A DNA stretch of 64,000 bases from Massilia timonae CCUG 45783 (GCF_000315425.1 NZ_JH992922.1:1137922-1201921); one strand, 5' to 3'; shown: positions 18,763-29,967, counted from the stretch's first letter. The notes: generated by a model from the sequence alone, not told the origin. Translations and numbers: made by a program.

Positions 18763-20046
18763 ATGCAGCTTCCGAACCGCTTGCAGTTCCTGCTCAATCG
18801 CCTGCGCGAGCGGCTGTGGGTCAAGCCGCTGCTCGCCTGTATCCTGTCCATCGCGGGCGTGGCGCTGGCGCATCTCGCCGACAACATCCCGATCGACTGG
18901 AAGGTGCCGGAGATCGCACAGAACTCGGTCATCGAATTATTGAAGGTGATTGCCGCCAGCATGCTGGGCGTGGCCACGTTCGCGGTCGCGTCGATGGTGG
19001 CGGCCTACGCGTCGACCGGCCAGTCGGCCACCGCGCGCGCCTTCCCGCTGATCGTCGCCGACGACGTCTCGCAGAACGCGCTGTCGATCTTCGTCGGCGC
19101 CTTCATCTTCGCGATCGTGGGCCTGAGCGCCACCACCAACGATTATTTCGGCAAGGCGGGGCGGTTCACCTTGTTCATGCTCACGCTGTCCTCGCTGGCG
19201 CTCGTGATCGTGGTGTTCGTGCGCTGGGTCGACAGCATCGCGCGGCTCGGCCGCCTGGGCGCGGTCATCGCCAAGGTCGAGCAAGCCACGTCGCGCGCCA
19301 TGGCCCAGCGCAGCCGCCGCCCCTGCCTGGGCGGCATGGCCGCTTTCGGTCCGGCCATCGGCCTGGCCTTCCACAGCGACACCAGCGGCTACCTGCAGCG
19401 GGTCGACATGGCCGCCCTGCAGCGGATCGCGGCGGCGCGCAAGCTGCGCATCACGCTGGCCGTCGTGCCGGGATCGATGGTGGTGCCGTCCCGGCCGCTG
19501 GGCTATGTGCTGCCGGACGGCGCCTGCAGCGAAGCGGTCGAGCCGGCCCTGTTGCGCGAGGCCTTCACCATCGGTCCGCTGCGCCACTTCGACGACGATC
19601 CCCGTTTCGGTCTGGTCGCGCTCGCGGAAATCGGCAGCCGCGCCCTGTCTCGCGGCATCAACGATCCCGGGACCGCGATCGGGGTGCTCGGTTCGGTGTA
19701 CCGGATCCTGAGCGAGTGGGCGCGCCCGGTCGAGGTCGAGGCGCCGGAATATGACCTGGTGGAGGTGCCGGTCTTGTCGGTCGACGATCTGTTCGACGAC
19801 GTGTTTCCCGCCATGGCCCGCGATGGCGCCGGGGCCATCGAGGTCGCGTTGCGCGTGCAACGGGTGCTGGGCGAACTCGGTTGCTGCGGGGAGCAGCAGA
19901 TGCGCGCCGTGGCGCGGCGCCATGCCTGCATGGCGATGGCGCGCTCGGAACGCGCCCTCGACTTCGCGCCCGACCTGGAGCAGCTGCGGTGGCGTCATGA
20001 GGATTTCTGGGGCAAGGCGGCTTGCACGAAACGGCGTTTCGGATAA
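18763..20046 (+). CDS. DUF2254 family membrane protein
   Basis: About 427 residues. The N-terminal half holds four transmembrane segments (around LLACILSIAGVALAHLAD, LLKVIAASMLGVATFAVASM, LSIFVGAFIFAIVGLSA and FTLFMLTLSSLALVIVVFV), matching the DUF2254 layout. The soluble C-terminal half contains family signatures such as YLQRVDM, ALAEIGSRALSRGINDPGTAIGVL and RVLGELGCCGEQQ. Function is unknown. The ATG at 18763 begins the conserved region; in-frame ATGs at 18688 and 18706 are alternatives and would add about 20-25 residues. It ends 3 bp before the dinB LexA box. Confidence 0.87.
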   Translation: MQLPNRLQFLLNRLRERLWVKPLLACILSIAGVALAHLADNIPIDWKVPEIAQNSVIELLKVIAASMLGVATFAVASMVAAYASTGQSATARAFPLIVADDVSQNALSIFVGAFIFAIVGLSATTNDYFGKAGRFTLFMLTLSSLALVIVVFVRWVDSIARLGRLGAVIAKVEQATSRAMAQRSRRPCLGGMAAFGPAIGLAFHSDTSGYLQRVDMAALQRIAAARKLRITLAVVPGSMVVPSRPLGYVLPDGACSEAVEPALLREAFTIGPLRHFDDDPRFGLVALAEIGSRALSRGINDPGTAIGVLGSVYRILSEWARPVEVEAPEYDLVEVPVLSVDDLFDDVFPAMARDGAGAIEVALRVQRVLGELGCCGEQQMRAVARRHACMAMARSERALDFAPDLEQLRWRHEDFWGKAACTKRRFG

Positions 20047-20048
20047 TA

Positions 20049-20064
20049 CTGTATGCAATTACAG
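20049..20064 (+). promoter_or_regulatory. LexA box (SOS operator) of dinB
   Basis: CTGTATGCAATTACAG matches the CTGT-N8-ACAG consensus exactly and is flanked by TA on both sides, as in the E. coli consensus. It lies 40 bp upstream of the dinB start, so SOS repression of dinB is predicted. Confidence 0.9.
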
Positions 20065-20104
20065 TAGCCGGCCCCAGCTCCCGTTCCCGGGGCGCCGCCT
20101 CAGA

Positions 20105-21193
20105 GTGAACGCCCCGCTTCGAAAAATCATCCACTGCGATTGCGATTGTTTTTATGCGTCGGTCGAGATGCGCGACGATCCGTCGCTGCGCGGCCGACCG
20201 CTCGCCGTGGGCGGCCGGCCCGACCAGCGCGGCGTGGTCGCCACCTGCAACTACGAGGCGCGGCGCTACGGCATCCATTCGGCGATGGCCACCGCCACCG
20301 CCATCAAGCTGTGTCCCGATCTGCTGGTGATCCCGCCGGCAATGGAAAAATACCGTATCGCCTCACGCCAGATCATGGCGATCTACCAGGACTACACCGA
20401 GATCGTCGAGCCGCTGTCGCTCGACGAAGCCTACCTGGACGTCACCGATTCCCCCCACTGCAAGGGCAGCGCGACCCTGATCGCGCAAGAGATCCGGCGC
20501 CGCATCTTCGAGACCGTCGGCATCACCGCCTCGGCCGGCGTGGCGCCGAACAAGTTCGTGGCCAAGATCGCCAGCGACTGGAACAAGCCGGACGGGCTGT
20601 TCCTGGTGCGCCCTGACGAAGTCGACGCCTTCGTGGCGGCGCTGCCGGTCAAGAAGCTGCACGGCGTGGGTAAGGTGACGGCGGAAAAGATGAACCGCCT
20701 GGGCCTGCAGACCTGCGCCGACCTGCGCGCCTGGAGCATGGACCAGCTGCAGGAACACTTCGGCAGCTTCGGCGCGCGCTTATACGACCTGAGCCGCGGC
20801 ATCGACCATCGGGAGGTGAACGTCTCGCGCGAGCGCAAGTCGATCAGCACCGAAGAAACCTATACGCCCGACGTGCCCGACCTGGCCGGCTGCCTGGCCT
20901 TGCTGCCCGATTTATACGAGCACCTGCTGGGCCGGATCAAGCGCGCGAATGCCGAAAAATTCATCAACAAGTTGTTCGTGAAAATCAAATTCTCGGATTT
21001 CCAGCAGACGACGGTCGAGTGCGTGGGCTATGCGCCACATATTCCGACCTATGCGCGCCTGATGGAGACCGGCTGGGCTAGAGCCAGCCGCCCGGTGCGC
21101 CTGCTGGGCGTGGGCGTGCGCCTGGGCGACACCGAAACCGTCGAGCAGCTGCGGCTGTTCGACGACGTTCTGGACGATTCGATAAGGTCCTGA
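20105..21193 (+). CDS. dinB: DNA polymerase IV (Y-family translesion polymerase)
   Basis: A 362-residue error-prone polymerase acting in translesion synthesis. Catalytic residues are visible: Asp12 in KIIHCDCDCFYASVEM, and Asp107-Glu108 in PLSLDEAYLDV. The fingers/palm region holds VATCNYEARRYGIHSAM, the thumb helix-hairpin-helix is at LHGVGKVTAEKMNRLGL, and the little-finger domain begins near SRERKSISTEETY. The GTG start fits the conserved N-terminus; the frame is open upstream into the previous gene, but nothing there resembles the family. The C-terminal QLRLFDDVL is the expected beta-clamp binding motif. The upstream LexA box indicates SOS induction. Confidence 0.96.
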   Translation: MNAPLRKIIHCDCDCFYASVEMRDDPSLRGRPLAVGGRPDQRGVVATCNYEARRYGIHSAMATATAIKLCPDLLVIPPAMEKYRIASRQIMAIYQDYTEIVEPLSLDEAYLDVTDSPHCKGSATLIAQEIRRRIFETVGITASAGVAPNKFVAKIASDWNKPDGLFLVRPDEVDAFVAALPVKKLHGVGKVTAEKMNRLGLQTCADLRAWSMDQLQEHFGSFGARLYDLSRGIDHREVNVSRERKSISTEETYTPDVPDLAGCLALLPDLYEHLLGRIKRANAEKFINKLFVKIKFSDFQQTTVECVGYAPHIPTYARLMETGWARASRPVRLLGVGVRLGDTETVEQLRLFDDVLDDSIRS

Positions 21194-21267
21194 GCTTTTT
21201 ATGCGACGTTGCCATATAGCAGCGTAGAATATCGATCCTTTGAAATACTGACACAACCGGATAACCT

Positions 21268-22164
21268 ATGTGGTTCAAGAATCTACAGATTTACCGTCTG
21301 CCGGCCCCATGGGCCTATACCCCTGAACAACTGGAAAAAGCCCTCGAGCCGCAGAGCTTCGTGCCTGCCAGCAGCAATGAATTGCTGCGCCAGGGCTGGG
21401 ACAAGCCGCGCCCGAACGGCGGCCTGGTCCACGTGGTCAACAAGCAGATGCTGATCATGCTGGGCACCGAAAAGAAGTTGCTGCCGGCATCGGTCATCAA
21501 CCAGGTGGCCAAGGCCAAGGCAGCCGAGCTGGAAGAGCAGCAAGGCTTCCCGCCAGGCAAAAAGGCAATGAAAGAACTGAAGGAACGCGTGGCCGACGAA
21601 CTGCTGCCGCGCGCCTTCACCCTGCGCAGCAACGTCTGGACCTGGATCGACCCGGTCAATGGCTGGCTGGTGGTCGATGCGGCGAGCCCGGCGAAGGCCG
21701 ACGACATCGTCAAGCTGCTGCTCAAGGCCGTCGACAAGATGCCGCTGGAATCGCTGCGCGTCCAGAAATCGCCGGTCGCCGTGATGACCGGCTGGCTGGA
21801 AGCCGATGAAGCGCCGTACGGCTTCACGATCGACCAGGACACCGAGCTGCGCGCGACCGGCGAAAGCCGCGCTGCGGTGCGCTACGTGAAGCACACGCTG
21901 GAACCGGACGACATCCGCCGCCACATCGCGGCCGGCAAGCAGTGCACCCGCCTGGCCATGACCTGGAACGACCGCATCAGCTTCGTGCTGACCGAGTCGC
22001 TGGCGATCAAGGGCATCAAGCCGCTGGACGTGATCAAGGAAGGCGAAAGCCCGACCTATAGCGACGATGAGCGTTTCGACAACGACATCGTGCTGATGAC
22101 GGGCGAGCTGGCCAAGTTGCTGGCCGACGTGGTCGAGGCGCTGGGCGGCGAAGCCAAGGCGTAA
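21268..22164 (+). CDS. rdgC: Recombination-associated protein RdgC
   Basis: A 298-residue RdgC, a ring-shaped DNA-binding protein that limits RecA activity and is nucleoid-associated in other proteobacteria. Family features are MWFKNLQIYRL at the N-terminus, PFVPASSNE-like SFVPASSNELLRQGW, KLLPASVINQ, the central KKAMKELKERVADELLPRAF, and the C-terminal FDNDIVLMTGELAKLLADVVEALGG. Length matches E. coli RdgC (about 300). It follows dinB by 74 bp and probably shares DNA-repair context. Its terminator has been split by the IS256-family element just downstream. Confidence 0.97.
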   Translation: MWFKNLQIYRLPAPWAYTPEQLEKALEPQSFVPASSNELLRQGWDKPRPNGGLVHVVNKQMLIMLGTEKKLLPASVINQVAKAKAAELEEQQGFPPGKKAMKELKERVADELLPRAFTLRSNVWTWIDPVNGWLVVDAASPAKADDIVKLLLKAVDKMPLESLRVQKSPVAVMTGWLEADEAPYGFTIDQDTELRATGESRAAVRYVKHTLEPDDIRRHIAAGKQCTRLAMTWNDRISFVLTESLAIKGIKPLDVIKEGESPTYSDDERFDNDIVLMTGELAKLLADVVEALGGEAKA

Positions 22165-22195
22165 TTGACGGCCCGCTAAGGTGATGTGGGGTGGA

Positions 22196-23560
22196 GAGCC
22201 TGTCAGAATTTCTGTGTGGAACCGGGGTCATGAAATAATCCCGAAAGGACTGTTCCATGACCGAAGTGATGACCACTAAGAAGCTCAAGAAGCAAAAAGC
22301 AGCATACCCATTCCCCGTCGAGCTGATCGACCAGTTGCTGGCCCAGGTTGAGAACAAGGACGCTGAGTCGATCCTTGGCGAATCGGGCCTGGCCGGGCAA
22401 CTCAAGAAGATGCTGGCCGAACGTATGTTGTCGGCCGAGTTGAACCATCACTTGGCCAACGAGGAAGAAGGCACTAAAAACCACCGTAACGGCAGCAGCC
22501 CTAAGAAGGTGCTCACGCCCGGCGGCGAGCTCCACCTGGACGTGCCGCGCGATCGCCTGTCGAGCTTTGAGCCCAAGCTGGTGGCCAAACATCAGCGCCG
22601 GATGTCTGGCTTTGATGATCACGTCATCAGCATGTACGCGCGTGGGATGAGCGTGCGTGAGATCCAGGCGCATCTGCTGGAGTTGTACGGTACCGAGGTG
22701 TCGCCGGACCTGATTTCGACCATCACCGACGAGGTGCTCGACGAGGTCGCACAGTGGCAACAACGGCCGCTTGAAGCGATGTATCCAATCGTCTATTTCG
22801 ACGCGTTGCGCCTGAAGATCCGGGACGAAGGTACAGTCAAGAACAAGGCTGTGTATTTGGCTCTGGGCATTCGTGCCGACGGCCGCAAGGAAGTGCTGGG
22901 TCTGTGGATCGAGCAGACCGAAGGCGCCAAGTTCTGGCTGAAGGTTTTCAACGAGCTCAAGAATCGTGGGCTGGACGATATCCTGATCGCTGTCGTCGAT
23001 GGCCTGCGTGGCTTCCCCGAGGCCATTGAAGCCGTTTATCCGCAGGCGCAGATCCAGACGTGCATCGTGCACCTGATCCGCAACTCGACGACGCTTGCGG
23101 CCTGGAAGGACCGTAAAGAGCTGGCAGCGGCGCTCAAGCCGATTTACCACGCTGCCAATGCCGACCTGGCAGAAGCGGCGCTGGACGCGTTTGCGGAAGG
23201 TCCATGGGGCACTAAGTTTCCGACCGTGGCTGCAATGTGGCGGCGCCAGTGGCAGCAGGTGATTCCCTTCTTTGCCTACCCGCCTGAAGTGCGCACGATT
23301 ATCTACACGACCAACGCCATCGAGAGCCTGCATATGCGCCTACGGAAGATCGTCAAGAACCGCGGCCACTTCCCCAGCGACGAAGCCGCGACCAAGTTAT
23401 TGTTCCTGGCCTTGCGCAATATCGAGAAAGATTGGAAGATGCCGCAGCGTACCTGGAAGCAGGCTGCCAACCAGTTCGCTATCATGTTCGGCGAGCGCTT
23501 CACGAACGCAATTATCTAACTCTGAATTCTGGCCCCGCACACAGAATTTCTGACAGGTCC
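22196..23560 (+). mobile_element. IS256-family insertion sequence
   Basis: A 1365-bp element with imperfect terminal inverted repeats of about 24 bp: left GAGCCTGTCAGAATTTCTG, right (complement) GGACCTGTCAGAAATTCTG. The flanks carry an 8-bp direct repeat GGGGTGGA at 22188-22195 and 23561-23568, as expected for the family. It holds one intact transposase and looks recent and potentially active. Confidence 0.93.
22257..23519 (+). CDS. IS256 family transposase (Mutator type)
   Basis: A 420-residue DDE transposase. Catalytic residues are expected in PIVYFDALRLKIRD (first Asp), IAVVDGLRGFPEAI (second Asp) and TTNAIESLHMRLRK (Glu). The characteristic YPQAQIQTCIVHLIRNS segment is present, as is the C-terminal RNIEKDWKMPQRTWKQAANQFAI. 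The length is normal and there are no internal stops, so it should be functional. The ATG is the first after the left inverted repeat. Confidence 0.96.
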   Translation: MTEVMTTKKLKKQKAAYPFPVELIDQLLAQVENKDAESILGESGLAGQLKKMLAERMLSAELNHHLANEEEGTKNHRNGSSPKKVLTPGGELHLDVPRDRLSSFEPKLVAKHQRRMSGFDDHVISMYARGMSVREIQAHLLELYGTEVSPDLISTITDEVLDEVAQWQQRPLEAMYPIVYFDALRLKIRDEGTVKNKAVYLALGIRADGRKEVLGLWIEQTEGAKFWLKVFNELKNRGLDDILIAVVDGLRGFPEAIEAVYPQAQIQTCIVHLIRNSTTLAAWKDRKELAAALKPIYHAANADLAEAALDAFAEGPWGTKFPTVAAMWRRQWQQVIPFFAYPPEVRTIIYTTNAIESLHMRLRKIVKNRGHFPSDEAATKLLFLALRNIEKDWKMPQRTWKQAANQFAIMFGERFTNAII

Positions 23561-23606
23561 GGGGTGGACGGCTTGCCGTCCACCCCACAATATTTAACGG
23601 ATCACA

Positions 23607-25247
23607 TCATTTCGCCGCCGCGACTTCTTCGCTCGTGGCCGGCTCCGACTTCCCACCCGCACCACTGCCATTTTCCAGCTCCCCACTGGTATAGGTCGCC
23701 CCCTGCCGATCCTCGTGCGGCGCCGGACGGTTCGGCAACGGCGGCAGCGCCTTGGCCTTCTCCAGGTCGATCCCGGCGATCTCCGCCACGCGGCGGCCAT
23801 AATCCTCGTCGCAGTGCCACAGATGCCACACCATGCGCAGCTGGATCGGTTCCGGGCATTGTTTCAAATCTCCCCCGACGTTGTTGACCAGGTCGTCGCG
23901 CTCCCAGTCCTCGAAGGTGCGGTAGCGCGTGCCGGCCTGCTTGTAGTCGTCGCGCGTGGTGGTGGTCTGGTAGCGGCCCAGGTGGCCTTCGACCCACTGG
24001 TGGTATTCGTAGCCCGGCTGCTCGGCTTCCTGGTAGCCGCCCATCAGGCTCGGCTCGTAGTTGATGTGCTTGTCCTCGTCCGAACCATCGACGCCGTCCA
24101 CATAGAACGTCATCTGCCCATCGCGCTGGTTGGTGCGCGCCTTCGCCTTCTCTTGCGGCGCGTTGATCGGCAGTTGCAGGTAGTTGGGCCCCACGCGGTA
24201 GCGCTGGGTGTCGGAATACGACAGGGTGCGGCCCTGCAGCATCTTGTCGTCCGAGAAGTCGATGCCCTCGACCAGCACGCCGGTGCCGAAGGCCGACTGC
24301 TCGGTTTCTGCAAACACATTGTCTGGGTTCTTGTTCAGCACCATGCGGCCCACCGGCAGCAGCGGGAACTGGTCTTCCGGCCAGCGCTTGGTGTCGTCCA
24401 GCGGGTCGAAGTCGAGCTCGGGATGCTCGCCGTCGGCCATGATCTGGACGCAGAATTCCCATTCCGGGTAGTCGCCGCGTTCGATCGCGTCGTACAGGTC
24501 GCGCGTGGCGTGGCTGGTGTCGCGGCCCTGGATCTCGGCCGCTTGTTGCGCGGTCAGGTTGCGCACGCCCTGCTTGGGTTGCCAGTGGAATTTCACCAGG
24601 TGGGCGACGCCCTGGTCATTGACCAGCTTGTAGGTGTTGACGCCCGAACCTTCCATCTCGCGGTAGTTGGCGGGGATGCCCCATGGGCTCTTGACCCAGG
24701 TAACCATGTGCAGCGCTTCCGGATGGCTGCAGATGAAGTCGTAGAAGCGCCACGGTTCTTGCTGGTTGGTGACGGGGTCGGGCTTGAAGGCGTGGATCAT
24801 GTCCGGGAACTTGATCGCGTCGCGGATGAAGAAGACCTTGAGGTTATTGCCCACCAGGTCCCAATTGCCGTCGACGGTTTTCAGCTTGACCGCGAAGCCG
24901 CGCGGATCGCGCGCGGTTTCGGGCGATTCCTTGGCGCCGATCACGGTCGAGAAGCGCACGAATACCGGGGTCTGCACGCCGGTCTCGTTGAGCACGCGTG
25001 CCGTCGTGTACTTGGCGGCGGGCTCATCGCCGATCTTGCCATAGGCTTCGAAGAAGCCGTGGGCGCCGGTGCCGCGCGCATGCACGACGCGCTCGGGGAT
25101 GCGCTCGCGGTCGAAGTGGGTGATCTTTTCGATGAACTGGTAGTTCTCGAGCGTGGCCGGACCACGTTCGCCGACCGAGCGCAGGGACTGGTTGTCGCGG
25201 ACGGGGTGACCCTGGCGCGTGGTCAGCGTGGGACGCTTCTCATTCAT
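23607..25247 (-). CDS. Monofunctional haem catalase
   Basis: A 546-residue catalase that dismutates hydrogen peroxide. The distal active-site histidine is His56 in [15 protein letters not shown], the distal asparagine lies in [17 protein letters not shown], and the proximal haem-ligand tyrosine lies in [15 protein letters not shown]. The length fits small-subunit catalases, with a roughly 50-residue C-terminal extension of low complexity (rich in Glu, Ser and Ala) that is probably disordered. No signal peptide is seen, so it is cytoplasmic. AAAGGAG seven bases upstream fixes the ATG. It converges on rdgC across the IS256 insertion, which may weaken its terminator. Confidence 0.96.
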   Translation of the reverse strand: MNEKRPTLTTRQGHPVRDNQSLRSVGERGPATLENYQFIEKITHFDRERIPERVVHARGTGAHGFFEAYGKIGDEPAAKYTTARVLNETGVQTPVFVRFSTVIGAKESPETARDPRGFAVKLKTVDGNWDLVGNNLKVFFIRDAIKFPDMIHAFKPDPVTNQQEPWRFYDFICSHPEALHMVTWVKSPWGIPANYREMEGSGVNTYKLVNDQGVAHLVKFHWQPKQGVRNLTAQQAAEIQGRDTSHATRDLYDAIERGDYPEWEFCVQIMADGEHPELDFDPLDDTKRWPEDQFPLLPVGRMVLNKNPDNVFAETEQSAFGTGVLVEGIDFSDDKMLQGRTLSYSDTQRYRVGPNYLQLPINAPQEKAKARTNQRDGQMTFYVDGVDGSDEDKHINYEPSLMGGYQEAEQPGYEYHQWVEGHLGRYQTTTTRDDYKQAGTRYRTFEDWERDDLVNNVGGDLKQCPEPIQLRMVWHLWHCDEDYGRRVAEIAGIDLEKAKALPPLPNRPAPHEDRQGATYTSGELENGSGAGGKSEPATSEEVAAAK

Positions 25248-25362
25248 TGCCTTCTCCTTTGATGCAGGTGATCGAGAAGGGCAGTATAGGAACTCGAACG
25301 GGAAGGCAGCGCGCGGCTGCCCTCGCCTTTAATCCCCGTCAAAAAGGCACAGGAACTATTGC

Positions 25363-25848
25363 TTACAACTGCTGGAAGACGCCTTCGCTGCGGTTCTTGG
25401 TCACGTTATCCCATGGGAAAACCTGACCGTTCATGGCGACATACACGCCGGCCGGCAGGGTCTGCGCCACGCCGCAGGCAAATCCCAGGTTGAACAGCGC
25501 ATCCGAGTTGGCGATGGAATATGGAATCATGGCGCCGGTCAGCACGATGGTCTGGTCGAGCTTGGCCGCGCCGAGGACGGCGGCCGTCTCGCGCATGGTG
25601 TCGGTGCCGTGCACGATCACGATCGCCTTCTCGCTGGCGGCCTGGCACGACGCCAGCACGCGTTGGCGGTCGGCATCCTGCATGTCGAGCGAATCGAGCA
25701 GCGGCAGCACGTCGAGCGCGACCGGCACCGTCATGCGGCTGCGCTTGATCACCTCTGGCAGATGGCTTTCGGCAAAGCCGAGGACGCCGTTCAGTTCATT
25801 GTAATGCTTGTCGAAAGTGCCACCGGTGGCGATGAGTCGCAAAGTCAT
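25363..25848 (-). CDS. Short asparaginase-domain protein
   Basis: A 161-residue protein corresponding to only the N-terminal domain of type I/II L-asparaginases. It has both nucleophile motifs: LIATGGTFDKHY (first Thr near residue 9) and VIVHGTDTMRETA (second Thr near residue 82), followed by KTIVLTGAM-like QTIVLTGAMIPYS. The usual C-terminal domain (another 150-200 residues) is missing, but the reading frame ends naturally with EGVFQQL and short homologues of this size occur in proteobacteria, so it is not clearly a fragment. Asparagine or another amide hydrolysis is inferred, not shown. It stands alone between catalase and the unknown gene. Confidence 0.82.
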   Translation of the reverse strand: MTLRLIATGGTFDKHYNELNGVLGFAESHLPEVIKRSRMTVPVALDVLPLLDSLDMQDADRQRVLASCQAASEKAIVIVHGTDTMRETAAVLGAAKLDQTIVLTGAMIPYSIANSDALFNLGFACGVAQTLPAGVYVAMNGQVFPWDNVTKNRSEGVFQQL

Positions 25849-25984
25849 GTTGGTTTATCTACTCGCAGAAAAAAGGTGCGTCATGATAGCCGCAAACCAT
25901 AGTGTATCCGACTGTGACTGCGCTAGAATCGTCCGGATCGGATGAGTACACTCATCGTCTTTCTTTTCTTTCTTTCCCCCGGCC

Positions 25985-26740
25985 ATGAAAGCAGTTGCAC
26001 CCGGCACCGTCATCTTCCACCGCCATCGCGGCTATGGCGTGATCACCCACGTCAATCTGCTCACTGGCTGGATCTCGGCGCGTTTCAACGACGAGGCGCG
26101 CGCCCTCGACCTGAACCTGTCGAGCGACGAAGTCCAGCACGCCGACGGCGAGCCGATCCTGTTCCGGCGCGCGCCGCCAGACCGCATGCCGCATGCGCGC
26201 CTGATGGCCGTGGTGCGCGCATTGCACGAGGCCGGCTACCAGAAGCTGTACCTGTATTCCTGGCCCAAGCCCTCCGGCCTGCACTGGCGCTGGCACCTGT
26301 TCACGGGGCCGCGCAACTGGATGCAGCGCACCTGGCGCGAAGGCTGGTATGGGTCGGGCGCCGACTACAACAACAATCCCGTGATGGGGTGGGGCGACGT
26401 GCCGGGCGCCACCACCGACGAGCTGATCCACGCGCTGGCGAAGTTCGATCCGCAAGGGCTGGCGCAGGCGCTGGGCCGCGACGAAGACCATACCGCCTGG
26501 TTCGCGCAAGCCTGCGACCTGCTGCTGCCGGGATACATGTACAGCCTCAATATGGAACGTCCCGCGGGCGGCGGGCTGGTCGAGGCGCCGGCGGTGCCGA
26601 TCGTGCCGGTACGCTCCGGCCTCAAGGCCTATACCGGCCGCGACATCGGCTGGCCGCCGGGCTGGGCGGGACTCTGGACCGGCACCCACGTGATGCCGGC
26701 GCCAAAGGTCAACCTCACGGGCGAGCCCGAACTGCGCTGA
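25985..26740 (+). CDS. Conserved protein of unknown function with an SH3/CarD-like N-terminus
   Basis: A 251-residue soluble protein that I do not recognise. The first 50 residues (PGTVIFHRHRGYGVITHVNLLTGWISARFND) look like the small beta-barrel found in CarD or UvrD C-terminal domains, a shape that often contacts RNA polymerase or nucleic acid. The middle is rich in Trp and Tyr (LHWRWHLFTGPRNWMQRTWREGWYGSGADYNNN, split across about 100-130) and the C-terminus is also aromatic. No signal peptide or membrane segment is seen. Its last 26 bp overlap the end of the convergent dehydrogenase gene. Confidence 0.7.
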   Translation: MKAVAPGTVIFHRHRGYGVITHVNLLTGWISARFNDEARALDLNLSSDEVQHADGEPILFRRAPPDRMPHARLMAVVRALHEAGYQKLYLYSWPKPSGLHWRWHLFTGPRNWMQRTWREGWYGSGADYNNNPVMGWGDVPGATTDELIHALAKFDPQGLAQALGRDEDHTAWFAQACDLLLPGYMYSLNMERPAGGGLVEAPAVPIVPVRSGLKAYTGRDIGWPPGWAGLWTGTHVMPAPKVNLTGEPELR

Positions 26741-27719
26741 GCGCTTCCGGATTGAGAATGTTCGCCGGCTCGCCTTGCGCGAACTTGACGATGTTCTCGA
26801 ACGCCGCCTGGAAATAAATCTCGTAACTGTCTTTCTCAACATAGCCCAGGTGCGGGGTGGCCAGCACCGTCGGGATGCGCAGCAGCGCAGAGTCCTGCGC
26901 CAGCGGTTCGCTGGTGAACACGTCCAGCGCCGCCGTGCCCGGACGGCCCTGCTTCAGGGCGTGCTCGAGCGCGCCTTCCGCCACCAGTTCGGCGCGGCTG
27001 GTGTTGACGAACAATGCATCCGGCTTCATGCACGCCAGGTCGCCGGCCGTGACGATGCCGCGCGTCGATTCCGCCAGCCGCAAATGCAGGCTCAGCACGT
27101 CGGCCTGCTCGAACAGCGCTGCGCGCGACTGCGCCGCCTCGAAGCCGTCGGCGACGGCCGCCGCGCGGCTGGCTTCGCTGCCCCAGACCAGCACCCGCAT
27201 CCCGAAAGCGCGCGCATAGCCGGCCACCAGCTTGCCGATCTTGCCGTAACTCCAAAGGCCCAGGGTACGCCCGTGCAGCACCCGTCCCACGCCATTGAGC
27301 GCCGGATTGATCGAAGCCGTCTGCCACAAGCCATCCTTCAGATTGTTCGCATACGGCACGATCTTGCGGCTGGCGGCCATGATCAGGGCCCAGGTCAGCT
27401 CGGCCGGCGCGAGCGGCGAGCTGACCCCTTCGGCGATGGCGATGCCGTGCGCGGTCGCGGCGGCCACGTCGATGTGGCCGCTGACCTTGCCGGTCTGCGA
27501 GATGAGCCTCAGGTTCGGCAGCTTCGCCAGCAATGCCGGCGTAAAAGCGGTGCGTTCGCGGATCAGCACCAGGGCGTCGAAAGGGGCGAGGCGGATCGCC
27601 AGCTGGCCCAGTCCTCGGGTGGTGTTATTGAAGACCTTGACCTCATGGCCGTCGAGCAGTCGGAAGCAGTCAAGACCACGCACAGCGTCTTGATAATCGT
27701 CAAGAATCGCGATTTTCAT
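26715..27719 (-). CDS. D-2-hydroxyacid dehydrogenase family protein (phosphoglycerate dehydrogenase-like)
   Basis: A protein of about 334 residues with the NAD-binding fold of D-isomer 2-hydroxyacid dehydrogenases. The nucleotide loop reads LGLWSYGKIGKLVAGYARAFGM (a GxxxxGxxG variant), followed by the substrate arginine segment VNTSRAELV, the glutamate-bearing ALDVFTSEPL and the catalytic histidine in LATPHLGYVEKDSYE. It would reduce a 2-keto acid or oxidise a 2-hydroxyacid; substrate unknown. The start at MKIAILDDYQD is chosen because it begins the conserved fold; an ATG 18 codons upstream is unlikely. It overlaps the convergent unknown gene by 26 bp. Confidence 0.9.
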   Translation of the reverse strand: MKIAILDDYQDAVRGLDCFRLLDGHEVKVFNNTTRGLGQLAIRLAPFDALVLIRERTAFTPALLAKLPNLRLISQTGKVSGHIDVAAATAHGIAIAEGVSSPLAPAELTWALIMAASRKIVPYANNLKDGLWQTASINPALNGVGRVLHGRTLGLWSYGKIGKLVAGYARAFGMRVLVWGSEASRAAAVADGFEAAQSRAALFEQADVLSLHLRLAESTRGIVTAGDLACMKPDALFVNTSRAELVAEGALEHALKQGRPGTAALDVFTSEPLAQDSALLRIPTVLATPHLGYVEKDSYEIYFQAAFENIVKFAQGEPANILNPEALSAVRARP

Positions 27720-28077
27720 TGGTGTTGTCAGAGTTATATCAGTTAAATGTAAACAAATAACAGGGTAGGGCATTTGCCCAAATAGCCTACTACATTACTA
27801 GGGCATTTTTCCTACTTTTTTGTAGTGGAAGGGTCCGTAAGACGCTTTTTGGGGTGTACAATCGGCTCAGAACTTAAAGGAATGACACGTATCCAACGGT
27901 GCTCATGAGACGCACTGCTCAGCCTTGCCAGAGGCTGCCGACCCGACCGCTGTCCCACCGCGATCCTGCCATGGGCCGCCCGCCCACCGTTGATCCCGAC
28001 CATGGGGCGCCCCGGCCAAAGGACGATCCCGACCCAGCGATCCACCCGAATTCTTTATTGGCATTTGGAGGACTCCC
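27720..28077. other. Divergent intergenic region upstream of pckG
   Basis: A 358-bp gap between divergent genes. It is AT-rich on the left, with a small stem GGGCA/TGCCC at 27768-27779, another small stem CTAC/GTAG around a T run near 27812-27825, and a possible -10 box TACAAT at 27855-27860 for pckG. The right half is GC-rich and would be a leader of about 200 nt for pckG, ending in a strong GGAGG ribosome-binding site. No gene or known riboswitch was recognised. Confidence 0.5.
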
Positions 28078-29946
<1,869 letters not shown>

Positions 29947-29967
29947 GACCGGCCGAGTGGGGGAGAG

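Larger units (their letters stand above)
22182..23588. terminator. Bidirectional terminator hairpin split by an insertion sequence
   Basis: Removing the IS and one copy of its 8-bp duplication rebuilds a perfect 14-base stem (TGTGGGGTGGACGG / CCGTCCACCCCACA) with a CTTG loop. Its left arm begins at 22184 and its right arm ends near 23588. It sits between the convergent rdgC and catalase genes, where a shared terminator is expected. In the present state the left arm survives as only nine bases next to the IS left end, while an almost complete hairpin (GGGGTGGACGG/CCGTCCACCCC) is retained at the right end because of the duplication. Confidence 0.8.
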
